Shown: positions 32,681 to 40,431 of the stretch, in pieces
Layout: every line of letters begins with the position of its first letter
Numbering within the stretch: position 1 is the stretch's first letter
Origin: Planctomycetota bacterium
GTDB taxonomy: Bacteria; Planctomycetota; PLA2; JAEUHO01
NCBI GenBank assembly: GCA_020851795.1
Contig: JADZCA010000098.1
Span: 1-42,094 of the forward strand
Reading direction: 5' to 3'
Length of the DNA stretch: 42,094 nt
The notes under the pieces: generated by a model
What the model was told of the DNA's origin: nothing
The model's database searches: none
The model's input: only the letters and a program-made list of their open reading frames with translations
Program-made: the position numbers and the translations under genes

Positions 32681-33973
32681 ATGCCGTCCGACGTCGAACG
32701 CCCCGCCAGCCTCCCGCCCGTCGAGGCGGCCTCGGCGCTCCACGTCCTGCGCGTCACGCTCCCCGCGGCCCCGACGCCGCTCGTGCTGCGCCGCGACCGC
32801 ACGCCCGGCGTGCCGGGGCCGGGCCTCGACCCCGCCGACGTGCTCCGCTACGTCGGCGCGGCGCGCCGCACGCTGCGCGGCCCGCTCGTCGCGGCCCTCG
32901 AGGGGCCGGGCGACCCGCTGGCGTCGGCGGCGCACGTGCTGCGCGCGCTGGCGCTGCTGCGCGAGCACGACCCCGACGTCATGACGGGCCTCGTCGTGGA
33001 CGGCCCGCTCGTGGCCGAGTACCTCGACGAGCTCCTCGAGCTCGGGCTCCACCACGTCGTGCTGCGCATGGACGCGATGTCGGTGAAGGCCGCGTGGCGC
33101 GTCTACGGACGCGTGGTGTACCGCGGCGACGTCCTCGTGGGCCCCGACGCGGGGCGGCTCGTGCTCGAGGAGGGCCGCCGCGCGGTGCGCCTGCTCGTCG
33201 CGGCGCGCGTCCCGGTGGCGATCCGCTTCACCGCGATCCCGACGGTGAACACGGCCGACCTCCCCGCGGTGGCGGCCTTCGCCGCGGCCGAGGGCGTCGA
33301 GCGCGTGGACGTGGTGCCGCACCGGCCGGCGCCGCGGGCCCCGCTCGCGCGCGCGGGCGTGCCCACCGAGGGGGAGCTCGCGCACGGCCGCGACGTGGTC
33401 GCGGCGGCGTACCGAGCCGCCTCGGCCGACGGCCTCCCCCACGCGCGCGGCGCGCTGTCGTGGCTCTCCGACGGCCGCCTGCGCGACGTCGCGCTCGCCG
33501 ACCTCGAGCACGTGGACCCGCTGTCGCTGCTGCCCGGCATCGACCCCGAGGGGCCCGAGGCGGCCCCGATCCTGCCGCCGCGCAAGAGCCGCGTGGTCGC
33601 GGTGGCGACGTCGGACGGCGCGTTCGTGGACCGCTCCTTCGTGGACGCGGCGCACGTGCACGTCTACGCCGTCGGCGAGACCAAGACGCGCTGGCTCGGC
33701 ACGCGGACGATGCCGACGGGGATCCTGCGCCGCCGCGACGGCGTGGGCGTGCCGCGCGAGCTGCTCGCCGTCGTCGCCGGCTGCCACGCGGTCGTCGCGA
33801 CGCGCTTCACGAAGAAGGCAGCGGTGCTGCTCGACGCGGTGGGCATCCGCCCGATGACGGCGGGCGGGCACGTCGAGGACGTGCTCGACCGCGTCGCCCG
33901 CGGCACGCTGCGCGCGGTGGACGACGACGCGCCGCCCCCGCCCTCCGACGACCGCGTGGACTCGATCTTCTGA
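32681..33973 (+). CDS. NifB-like protein lacking the radical-SAM cysteines
   Basis: 430 residues from the ATG at 32681 (a TTG at 32639 is possible). Domain order equals NifB. The N-terminus reads LRVTLPAAPTPLVLRRDRTPGV (24-44), aligning with the NifB stretch that ends APxCNxxCxYC...RPGV, but about ten residues including the CxxxCxxC cluster loop are missing. EGPGDPLA (74-81) is the conserved NifB GPGDPLA motif, followed by a TIM-barrel-like series (YLDELLELGLHHVVLRMDA, VYRGDVLVG, VAIRFTAIPTVN). The usual CRQCRADAVG segment appears as SDGRLRDVALA without cysteines. From about 303 there is a NifX/NafY-like domain (RVVAVATSDGAFVDRSFVDAAHVHVYAV). The only Cys is C368 (VAGCHAVV). It cannot bind a canonical SAM 4Fe-4S cluster. 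Function unknown; nitrogenase context is absent. Confidence 0.8.
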   Translation: MPSDVERPASLPPVEAASALHVLRVTLPAAPTPLVLRRDRTPGVPGPGLDPADVLRYVGAARRTLRGPLVAALEGPGDPLASAAHVLRALALLREHDPDVMTGLVVDGPLVAEYLDELLELGLHHVVLRMDAMSVKAAWRVYGRVVYRGDVLVGPDAGRLVLEEGRRAVRLLVAARVPVAIRFTAIPTVNTADLPAVAAFAAAEGVERVDVVPHRPAPRAPLARAGVPTEGELAHGRDVVAAAYRAASADGLPHARGALSWLSDGRLRDVALADLEHVDPLSLLPGIDPEGPEAAPILPPRKSRVVAVATSDGAFVDRSFVDAAHVHVYAVGETKTRWLGTRTMPTGILRRRDGVGVPRELLAVVAGCHAVVATRFTKKAAVLLDAVGIRPMTAGGHVEDVLDRVARGTLRAVDDDAPPPPSDDRVDSIF

Positions 33974-34113
33974 CCGCCGCACGGCGCCGGGCGCCGTGCG
34001 CCTCGAGTCCCGTCGCGTCCTGCGCGCCCCCGCCGCGTCGACGCTCGACTCACGCCGGCTTCGTCGCCCGCGTCTCGCTCCGGCCCGCCCCGACGCCGGC
34101 GGCCCGCTCCGCG

Positions 34114-34312
34114 TCACAGCCCCTCTCCCTCCGCTCCTGCCTCCTCTGCGTCTTCGGCCTCAGCCCGCGCCCCGGCCTCGGCCCTTCCTTCCGCCTCTGC
34201 TTCTGCCTCTGCCTCTGCCTCCGCCTCTGCCTCTGCCCATACCTCCGCCTCCGCCCTTCCCTCGGCCTGTACCTCCGCGGGTACCTCCGCTTCCGCCTCC
34301 GCTTCCCTTGAT
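34114..34312. repeat. Pyrimidine-rich low-complexity tract with hexamer repeats
   Basis: Most of the plus strand here is C/T. CTCTGC-type hexamers recur between about 34190 and 34245 and CCTCCG units to 34312. A minus-strand frame gives Ala-Glu repeats, judged not to be a real protein because it overlaps the lipoprotein gene out of frame. It fills the 358-bp gap 33974-34331, in which no gene is seen. Confidence 0.7.
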
Positions 34313-34313
34313 C

Positions 34314-34332
34314 GGAGCCCGCTGCGGGCTCC
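34314..34332 (-). terminator. Stop-overlapping hairpin after lipoprotein gene
   Basis: On the minus strand TAG|GAGCCCGC-A-GCGGGCTCC: a 9-bp stem around one base that starts in the stop codon. It shares TAGGAGCCCG with the hairpin at 12273. No U-tract. Confidence 0.5.
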
Positions 34333-34865
34333 TACCGGAGGTCCCACTGCACGACGCCGCCGCCGTCGCCCACCCGCGTCAGCTTGACCCACGCGACGTC
34401 CTTGCTGAGCACGTGCGGGAAGACGAGCGTGAACTCGGCCGCGTGCCGCGGCCCGAAGCCGCGCAGCGTGTCCCCGCGGTACTTCTCGGGCGACGTCGAG
34501 ACGCGCTGGCCCGTCGAGTCCTCGAGGACGTAGGTCTCCTTCGTCGGCTGGACGAAGTTGTCGGTGCGCAGCGACACGCCGATCGTCGTGTAGCCCTCGA
34601 AGTACTCGGGATAACGCTGCGGGGCGGACGCGGGGTCGGGCTCGAGGCGGATCCACGCGGCGTCGTAGAGCGTCGCGGTCACCGGGCCGTCCGAGCGGGT
34701 GAACGCGGCCTTCGCCGCGGCCGCGTCGGCGTAGGGGGTCGCGGGCGCGGCGCCGTCCACCGTCGCGGAGGCCCCGCCGCGACGCTGGTAGCTCGAGCCG
34801 CCGGCGCAGGCGACGAGGGCGAGCACCGGAAGGACGACGGAGGTCGAACGCAGGAGGAGGCGCAT
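34332..34865 (-). CDS. Predicted lipoprotein, unknown function
   Basis: 177 residues. Lipoprotein signal at about 1-20 ending LALVAC. The mature part is AAAAKAAFTRSDGPVTATLYDAAWIRLEPDPA, then EGYTTIGVSLRTDNFVQPTKETYVLEDSTGQRV and EFTLVFPHVLSKDVAWVKLTRVGDGGGVVQWDL. The beta-strand-rich pattern resembles small beta-sandwich lipoproteins. No catalytic motif. The SPFH gene lies 61 bases upstream on the same strand. Confidence 0.78.
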   Translation of the reverse strand: MRLLLRSTSVVLPVLALVACAGGSSYQRRGGASATVDGAAPATPYADAAAAKAAFTRSDGPVTATLYDAAWIRLEPDPASAPQRYPEYFEGYTTIGVSLRTDNFVQPTKETYVLEDSTGQRVSTSPEKYRGDTLRGFGPRHAAEFTLVFPHVLSKDVAWVKLTRVGDGGGVVQWDLR

Positions 34866-34926
34866 GCCGGGGGCTTGGACGACGGGCCGCGCCGCGGACG
34901 TCCCGCGGGCGCGGCCCGTCGGTGGG

Positions 34927-35937
34927 CTAGAGCCGCTTGAGGAGCTCGGCCTTCTTCGCCGCGAACTCCTCGGGCGTCAGGATCCCCTCCTTGTGCAGCG
35001 CGGCGAGGTCGCGCAGCTGGTCGGCGACGGTTTTGCCCGCCGCCGCCGGGTCGCCCGCGGGCGCCGCGCCGGCCGGCGCGCCGCCGGGCGCCATGCCCTG
35101 GCGCATCGCGTCCGCCATGATGCCGCCGAGGCCGAAGCCGGCCCCGACGCCCACGCCGGCCGCACCGAGCCCGCCGGGGTTGGCCGCCGCGGCGCCGAGC
35201 GCCTCGGCCGCCTTGAGCCGCGTGTAGTCGGAGAGGTTGCCGATGGCGCCCATGCGGCTGCGCTCGTCGATCGCCTTCTGCACCTCCTCGGGCGGGGTGA
35301 CGGCGTTGACGCGGAAGTTGTCGATCGCGAGGCCGAAGCGCTTGAAGTCGTCGGAGAGCTTGCCGAGCAGCGTCTCGGAGATCTCGTCGTACTGCGACGC
35401 GAGGTCGAAGATCGACTTCAGCTGCTCGCCGAGCACGTCGGTCAGGCGCGTCATGATCGACGAGCGCAGGTACTCCTCGAGCTGCGTCGAGGTGTAGACG
35501 CCGTCGGCGCCGACGAGCGAGTTGCAGAACGTGAGCGGGTCGGCGACCTTGACGCCGTAGGTGCCGAAGGCGCGCAGGCGCACGATGCCGAGGTCCTTGT
35601 CGCGGAACGCGACCGGCTCGCGCGTGCCCCACTTGAGGTCGGGCAGCGTGCGCAGGCTGACGAAGACGACCTCGCAGCGGAACGGGCTCTTGAACCCGAA
35701 CGGCAGCGCGAGGATGTTCGTCAGGATCGGGATGTTCTTCGTCGTGAGCGTGTGGCGCCCGGGGCCGAGGACGTCGAGGCCCTTGCCGTCCTTGCGGAAG
35801 ATCGCGGCTTGGTAGTCGCGCACGACGAGCTGGCTGCCGAACTTCGTCTCGGCCGAGCCGTCGCGGGGGATGCGGCGCGCCAGCTCGTTGGGCTGCTGGT
35901 CGGTGCACTCGATGACGTCGAGGAAGAGGATGCCCAT
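34927..35937 (-). CDS. SPFH/Band-7 domain protein with C-terminal SHOCT motif
   Basis: 336 residues from the ATG at 35937 with GGAG upstream. The SPFH domain spans about 20-230 (GSQLVVRDYQAAIFRKDGKGLDVLGPGRHTL, GIVRLRAFGTYGVKVADPLTF, SLVGADGVYTSTQLEEYLRS, FGLAIDNFRVNAVTPPEEVQKAIDER). A Gly/Ala-rich linker (about 245-300) leads to a SHOCT motif at 305-336 (ADQLRDLAALHKEGILTPEEFAAKKAELLKRL). There is no N-terminal membrane helix, as in YdjI/YdfN-type bacterial SPFH proteins that assemble on membranes. It may organise a stress-response membrane platform. TAGAAT at 35982-35987 may be its -10. Confidence 0.92.
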   Translation of the reverse strand: MGILFLDVIECTDQQPNELARRIPRDGSAETKFGSQLVVRDYQAAIFRKDGKGLDVLGPGRHTLTTKNIPILTNILALPFGFKSPFRCEVVFVSLRTLPDLKWGTREPVAFRDKDLGIVRLRAFGTYGVKVADPLTFCNSLVGADGVYTSTQLEEYLRSSIMTRLTDVLGEQLKSIFDLASQYDEISETLLGKLSDDFKRFGLAIDNFRVNAVTPPEEVQKAIDERSRMGAIGNLSDYTRLKAAEALGAAAANPGGLGAAGVGVGAGFGLGGIMADAMRQGMAPGGAPAGAAPAGDPAAAGKTVADQLRDLAALHKEGILTPEEFAAKKAELLKRL

Positions 35938-36112
35938 GCGGTCGGCTCCGGCGCGCGGTCCATGTGCCGCGCGAGCCCCGGATTCTACCCCGGGCGCTGC
36001 CCACGGCGCCGGGCCTCCACCCGGCGGCGCGCCGCCCACCGAGAGCGCGACCGCGCGCCCCGGACCGCCCGCGTCCCCACCGCCGCGACGACCGGGCGCG
36101 CTCGGCGCGCCG

Positions 36113-36652
36113 CTACCGCTCGAGCTTGCGCAGGACCGGGCTCCAGCGGTCGCGGATGTCCTGCGGGAACATCGGCTCGACGGCGTCCACGAGCTTCGCC
36201 ATCCACGTCGTCGAGACGGCGCCGCCGAGGAGGTCGCGCCGCTCGTCGTCGGTCATGCGCGTCGCCTCCATCCACAGCGTGAAGCCCAGCGTCGCCGCGC
36301 CCAGCCCGAGCACCGCGCCGAGGACGGCCCCCATCGAGCGGTCGAGGCCCGTCAGCCTCGCCTCGCGCACCGCCGAGCGGGCGAGGTGCGCGACCATGGT
36401 GACCGCGACGAAGACGCCGATCACGACCACCGCCCAGCCGACGAGCGAGGCGGCCGAGGTCGGGACGAAGGAGAAGCGCTCGGCGAGGAAGCCGCCGACC
36501 GTGACGTTGTGGCGCGCCCCGAGGAAGAGCCCGGCGAGCAGGCCGGCCGTCCGCAGCGCCTGCCAGACGAAGCCCTTGACGGCGCCCCGCAGCAGGAAGA
36601 ACGCGACCACGCAGAGGACGACGGTGTCGGGGGTGGAGAGGGCGGCGAGCAC
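36113..36652 (-). CDS. CvpA-family membrane protein
   Basis: 179 residues from a GTG. Four hydrophobic helices (VVLCVVAFFLLRGAVKGFVWQ, AGLLAGLFLGAR, SLVGWAVVVIGVFVAVTMVAHL, MGAVLGAVLGLGAATLGFTLW) with RGAVKGF and the GLDRSMGAVLGAVLGL motif that marks CvpA proteins. The soluble tail (about 140-179) is acidic then basic. Family members are linked to colicin V production and envelope stress; the biochemical role is not known. TACCAT six bases before the start suggests leaderless transcription. Confidence 0.92.
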   Translation of the reverse strand: MLAALSTPDTVVLCVVAFFLLRGAVKGFVWQALRTAGLLAGLFLGARHNVTVGGFLAERFSFVPTSAASLVGWAVVVIGVFVAVTMVAHLARSAVREARLTGLDRSMGAVLGAVLGLGAATLGFTLWMEATRMTDDERRDLLGGAVSTTWMAKLVDAVEPMFPQDIRDRWSPVLRKLER

Positions 36653-36658
36653 CCGGGG

Positions 36659-36664
36659 ATGGTA
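36659..36664 (-). promoter_or_regulatory. -10 box TACCAT, probable leaderless promoter of CvpA gene
   Basis: On the minus strand TACCAT ends six bases before the GTG at 36652; no ribosome site between. Confidence 0.5.
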
Positions 36665-36725
36665 CGCGCGCGCGCAGGCGCCGGCGGGCCTGCGGCCGAG
36701 CGGGCCCTGGGGCCCGCCCCGCCCG

Positions 36726-36731
36726 TAGGAT
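36726..36731 (+). promoter_or_regulatory. -10 box TAGGAT upstream of metalloprotease gene
   Basis: TAGGAT ends 19 bases before the ATG at 36751, with GGAG in the leader. Divergent from the CvpA promoter 62 bp away. Confidence 0.45.
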
Positions 36732-36750
36732 CCGCCGCCTCGGAGCCTCC

Positions 36751-38601
36751 ATGCACCGCACGCCCCGCCTGCTCGTCTGCGCCGCGCTCCTCAGCGTCGC
36801 CCCGCTCGCGGCCCGCGCCGACGACGGGCCCCCGGCCCCGGCGGGCCCCGTGGTGCTGCCCCGGCCGATCGCCGACGAGGCCAAGCGCGCGAGCGTGCTC
36901 GCCGTCGTGGACGCGCTGCGCGACGAGGCCGCGCGCGTGCGCGGGCTCGCGTGGAAGCGGCGCGTGCCGGCCGAGGTGATCTCGCGCGACGAGATGCTCG
37001 CGGACTTCCTGCGGATGGCGAAGGAGGACCTCAAGCCCGAGGTGTACGAGCCGCAGTTCCTCCTCGCCCGGCGCCTCGGGATGCTGGCCCCCGCCGAGGA
37101 CCCGATCGCGATCAGCCTCTCGTTCCTGCGCGAGGGCGTGCTCGGCTACTACGACACCAAGCGCAAGCACTTCTTCGTCGTGGACGGCCCGTCGCCGCTG
37201 GGGATGAGCTCGACGATCCTGCACGAGCTGGTGCACGCGCTCGAGGACCAGTACGTGGACTTCGACGCGCAGGAGAAGCCGATCGAGGAGGACGGCGACC
37301 GGATGTTCGCGCTCGCGTGCGTCCACGAAGGCTCCGCCGAGCACGCACGGCGCCTCTTCGAGCGCCGCTACCGCGACGCGGCGCGCGCGCACGTGCGCGA
37401 GCAGGGCAGCGGGACGCAGGCGATGGTCACCGTGCTGACGCGCGCGCCCGCGTTCCTCTACGTGCCGACGCTGCTCGAGTACCAGCTGGGCCCCGCGTTC
37501 GTGCGGCGCGCGGTGGGCGACGACTTCGCGGGCGGCATGGCGCGGCTCTACGCGGACGTGCCGCGGTCGCAGGAGCAGGTGATGCACCCGGGCCGCTACC
37601 TCGCGGCCCGGCGCGACCTCCCGCGGCGGATCGAGCTCGCCGACGCCGGCAAGGCGGTGGCGGCCGCGCTCGGCGCCGGCTGGCGCGCCGGCAAGCCGCT
37701 CGCGCTCGGCGAGCTCGACCTCGCGCTCTGGTTCGACCACTGGCTCGGCGGCGCCGGCGGACGGCTGTCGGCCGAGCGCCTCGGGTCGGGCGCGTACGTC
37801 GGCGCCGAGGCGACGCGCGCCGCGGAGGGCGGCGACGGCGCGCGCTTCGTGCTGCTCGACGGCCCGGGCGGCGCGGGCGGCGTCGCGGCAGTCCTCGCCT
37901 TCGACGGCCCCGCCGACGCGCGCGAGGGCGCGGACGCGATCGCGCGCTGCCTCTCGACGCGCGAGCGCACGGCGACGGGGCGGGGCGGGCTCGCGGGCGC
38001 GACCCGGCTCGACGTCGGGACCGGCGCGACGCGCGCGCGGGTCGGGGTCGAGGGCGAGGTCGTGCGCTTCCTCGACGGCGTGCCCGAGGCCGCGCTCGAC
38101 GCGGCGTGGGCGGCGCTGGCGGCCGCGAAGGTCACGCGCGAGGAGGGCGACACCTGGACGCCCGCCGACGAGCCCGACGCGCTCGCGGGGGCGGCGTGGC
38201 GCTCGGCGGGCGACCGCGCGGGCTGGGTGCCGCCGGGCGCCGGGTGGACGTGGTCGGCCGACGGCGACGCCTTCGTCGCGCGCAACGGCGAGCTCGAGGT
38301 GCGTCTCGCCTACTACCCCGGGACCGACGTGCAGGCGTCGATGGCCGCCGCCGGCGCGTCGATCCGCGCGCGCTTCCCCGCGGCCCGGCCGGGCGAGATC
38401 GAGGACCGCGAGGTCGTCGGCCGCTCGTCGGCGGCGGTGCCCTTCGACGACCGTGGCCGCGGCCCGACGGCGCGGGGGCGCGTCCTCGTCGTGGTGCCGC
38501 TCGGCGACGGCCTCGTCGCACTCGAGGCGAGCGCGCCCAAGGCGGTGTGGGCGTCGCTGCAGGCGCTCGTCGAGGAGGCGCTCGACGGGCTGCGGGTCTA
38601 G
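36751..38601 (+). CDS. Exported zinc metalloprotease-like protein
   Basis: 616 residues. Signal peptide at about 5-24 (LLVCAALLSVAPLAARA). The zinc-binding pair is HELVH (158-162) in the stretch STILHELVHALEDQYVDF, followed by a conserved acidic region (ACVHEGSAEH, about 188-197) that could give the third ligand; together these are a gluzincin-like signature. GYYDTKRKHFFVVDG precedes the site. The C-terminal half (about 330-616) is a variable region of repeated beta/alpha segments. I associate this type of HELVHALQDQ protein with exported proteins of planctomycetes. Its stop TAG is the first three bases (TAGCCC) of MITE-like copy B. Confidence 0.8.
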   Translation: MHRTPRLLVCAALLSVAPLAARADDGPPAPAGPVVLPRPIADEAKRASVLAVVDALRDEAARVRGLAWKRRVPAEVISRDEMLADFLRMAKEDLKPEVYEPQFLLARRLGMLAPAEDPIAISLSFLREGVLGYYDTKRKHFFVVDGPSPLGMSSTILHELVHALEDQYVDFDAQEKPIEEDGDRMFALACVHEGSAEHARRLFERRYRDAARAHVREQGSGTQAMVTVLTRAPAFLYVPTLLEYQLGPAFVRRAVGDDFAGGMARLYADVPRSQEQVMHPGRYLAARRDLPRRIELADAGKAVAAALGAGWRAGKPLALGELDLALWFDHWLGGAGGRLSAERLGSGAYVGAEATRAAEGGDGARFVLLDGPGGAGGVAAVLAFDGPADAREGADAIARCLSTRERTATGRGGLAGATRLDVGTGATRARVGVEGEVVRFLDGVPEAALDAAWAALAAAKVTREEGDTWTPADEPDALAGAAWRSAGDRAGWVPPGAGWTWSADGDAFVARNGELEVRLAYYPGTDVQASMAAAGASIRARFPAARPGEIEDREVVGRSSAAVPFDDRGRGPTARGRVLVVVPLGDGLVALEASAPKAVWASLQALVEEALDGLRV

Positions 38602-38834
38602 CCCGCCGAATTCACGAGCCGGCGAGGTCGGGGCGGCGTCTTCGGCCCGGGCGTGACGCAGGGCCCGTCGGCGATTCGAAGTGCGTCGCCGCGCGTCGTC
38701 CGCTCCTCGGCGTGGTGCCAGAACACGCGGTCGTCGCGGCCGACGCGCGCCCGGGCCGAATCCGCGAGCCCCGACGGCGGCCTGACGTGCGTTCGACGCT
38801 CGACAGACCTCGCCTTTCGTGAACCCGGCGGGCT
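38600..38834. mobile_element. MITE-like element, copy B (235 bp)
   Basis: Terminal inverted repeats AGCCCGCCGAATTCACGA (left) and TCGTGAACCCGGCGGGCT (right) match at 16 of 18 positions. The interior is homologous to 12386-12619. It has no open frame of its own. It starts inside the metalloprotease stop codon and lies between that gene and the convergent ABC ATPase gene. Target-site duplications are not obvious. Confidence 0.78.
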
Positions 38835-38870
38835 GGCGCCGCGGGCGCCCGGGGCGCGCGCCCGGCGGCC

Positions 38871-39725
38871 CTACTCGCCGACGAGGGCGCGGAGGATCTC
38901 CTTCGCCTCCGTGCGCGGCTCGGTGAGCGGCTCGCGGGCGACGAAGTCGCGCACCACGGGGTCCTGGCACGCGCGCAGTTCCTCGTAGCTGCCCTGGAAG
39001 ACCACGCGGGCCCCGCCGGGCTGCGGCGCGAGCATCGTGATGCGGTCGGCGATCAGGCGCACCGACTCCATCTCGTGCGTCACCACGACGATGGCCATGT
39101 TGAAGGCCGCGTTGAGGTTGCGGATCAGGTCGTCGAGCCCGCGGCCGATGCGCGGGTCGAGGCCCGCGCTCGGCTCGTCGCAGAAGAGCACCTGCGGGTC
39201 CATCGCGATCGCGCGCGCGAACGCGACGCGCTTGACCTGCCCGCCCGACAGCGCCGACGGCAGGCGCCGCTCGAAGCCCGAGAGGTTGACGAGCCCGAGC
39301 TTCATGCGCACCGAGATGTCGATGATCTTGCGGTCGAGCTGGGTGTGCTCGAGCAGCGGCAGCGCGACGTTCTCGGCCACGGTGAGCGACCCGAACAGCG
39401 CCCCCGACTGGTAGACGATCCCGATCTTGCGGTACAGCTCCTCCATCGTGCGCTCGTCGGCGGTCGAGACGTCCACGCCGAGCACCTTCACCGTGCCCGA
39501 CGTCGGCTTCTGCAGCCCGATGAGGTGCTTGAGGAGCGTGGACTTGCCGCTGCCCGAGCCGCCGAGGATCACCATGACCTCGCCCCGGCGGACGGTCATG
39601 TCCACGTCCTTGAGGATCGGCTGCTCGCCGTAGGTGGCCGACAGCCCCTTCACCTCGATGACGACCTCGCGGGCGTCGGGCGGGGGCCGCTCGGGGGCCG
39701 GGGCGGCGGCGGGTTCGTCGGCCAT
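38871..39725 (-). CDS. ABC transporter ATPase, MlaF/Mce-associated type
   Basis: 284 residues. Walker A GGSGSGKST, Q-loop YQSGALFGSLTVAENV, signature LSGGQVKRVAFARA, Walker B VLFCDEPSAGLDP, H-loop VTHEME. The LFGSLTVAENVALPLLEHTQLD and GLDP blocks match MlaF/Ttg2A-type ATPases of phospholipid-transport (Mce) systems. The C-terminal extension (VFQGSYEELRACQDPVVRDFV) is also typical. It would energise lipid trafficking between membranes. The expected MlaE permease and MCE proteins are absent here. TAGCCT at 39734-39739 precedes the ATG by eight bases. Confidence 0.9.
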   Translation of the reverse strand: MADEPAAAPAPERPPPDAREVVIEVKGLSATYGEQPILKDVDMTVRRGEVMVILGGSGSGKSTLLKHLIGLQKPTSGTVKVLGVDVSTADERTMEELYRKIGIVYQSGALFGSLTVAENVALPLLEHTQLDRKIIDISVRMKLGLVNLSGFERRLPSALSGGQVKRVAFARAIAMDPQVLFCDEPSAGLDPRIGRGLDDLIRNLNAAFNMAIVVVTHEMESVRLIADRITMLAPQPGGARVVFQGSYEELRACQDPVVRDFVAREPLTEPRTEAKEILRALVGE

Positions 39726-39733
39726 CGGCGCCA

Positions 39734-39739
39734 AGGCTA
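39734..39739 (-). promoter_or_regulatory. -10 box TAGCCT, near-leaderless, ABC ATPase gene
   Basis: On the minus strand TAGCCT ends eight bases before the ATG at 39725. Confidence 0.4.
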
Positions 39740-39786
39740 CGACCGTCGGCCCCGCGCGACAACCGGTCGGACGACCTCCGAGGCCG

Positions 39787-40230
39787 TCACGGCGCGAGGC
39801 GCAGCGCGAAGCGCGCGCGCCACGGCGTCCCGTCCCGGCCCTCCTCGACGGCGACCGAGCCCGCCGCGACCTCGAGGACGTGCCGCTCGGGCGCGCCCGC
39901 GGACTCGGGCGCGACACCGCCGCGCAGGATGGCGTGCGCGCGCGTCGGCTCGGCGCGGTCCACCTCGACGAGCGCCGGGAGGAACCCCGACGACTCGTGG
40001 TCGCTGACCACCGCCGCCACCCACTGCGCCACGACCGCGGTCGGGGTCGCCCCGCGCGCCGTCACGCGCCGCGCCGTCCAGACGTCGAAGCAGCCGAGGG
40101 GGCGCACGGCGTCGGAGGCCGCGAGCACGGCGCCCTCGAGCAGCGCCGCCCACGTCGGCGCCTCGACGGAGATCGTCGCGAGGTCGCCCTCGACGGCGAG
40201 GGCGTATCGGGGGCGCTCGACGGGTTGCAC
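39787..40230 (-). CDS. Archease-like protein
   Basis: 147 residues from the GTG at 40230. The order of elements resembles archease: a helix of TWAALLEGAVLAASDAV, then VVAQWVAAVVSDHESSGFLPALVEVD (the W[LV]xxLLxxxExxGFL block), a strand RAHAILRGGVAP, and a terminal EVAAGSVAVEEGRDGTPWRARFALRLA (archease Y.GxxWxARVxLD-type end). The N-terminal acidic metal-binding pattern (EHTADVG) is replaced by ALAVEGDLATISVE, so the RtcB-activating site looks altered. Archease normally helps RtcB RNA ligase; no rtcB is in the window. Divergent from phosphoglycerate kinase. Confidence 0.5.
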   Translation of the reverse strand: MQPVERPRYALAVEGDLATISVEAPTWAALLEGAVLAASDAVRPLGCFDVWTARRVTARGATPTAVVAQWVAAVVSDHESSGFLPALVEVDRAEPTRAHAILRGGVAPESAGAPERHVLEVAAGSVAVEEGRDGTPWRARFALRLAP

Positions 40231-40401
40231 GTCACCGCTAGGGTGCCGCTTCCCCCGGGCTCGCGCCACGTTCGCGATCCGACCTCCCCCGGTGGCCTCG
40301 TCGCCATTTGATTGTGTATTGCAAATATGGGCCGGCGACCCGGCGCCCCCGCCCCGACGCGGGCGCTCGCGCCGGCGCGACGGCGGTGTCGGGGCGGCCG
40401 G

Positions 40402-40407
40402 TACCTT
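40402..40407 (+). promoter_or_regulatory. -10-like box TACCTT upstream of PGK gene
   Basis: TACCTT ends 24 bases before the ATG at 40432; GGGAGGA lies in the leader about nine bases before the ATG. Confidence 0.35.
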
Positions 40408-40431
40408 GCCCGACCCCGGGAGGAACCCGCC

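Noticed and set aside
32681..33973. Active NifB radical-SAM enzyme
   Set aside because: The CxxxCxxC motif is absent and only one Cys remains, so standard SAM chemistry is not possible.
34114..34656. Minus-strand frame encoding an Ala-Glu repeat protein
   Set aside because: Produced by the pyrimidine-rich hexamer tract and overlaps the lipoprotein gene out of frame.
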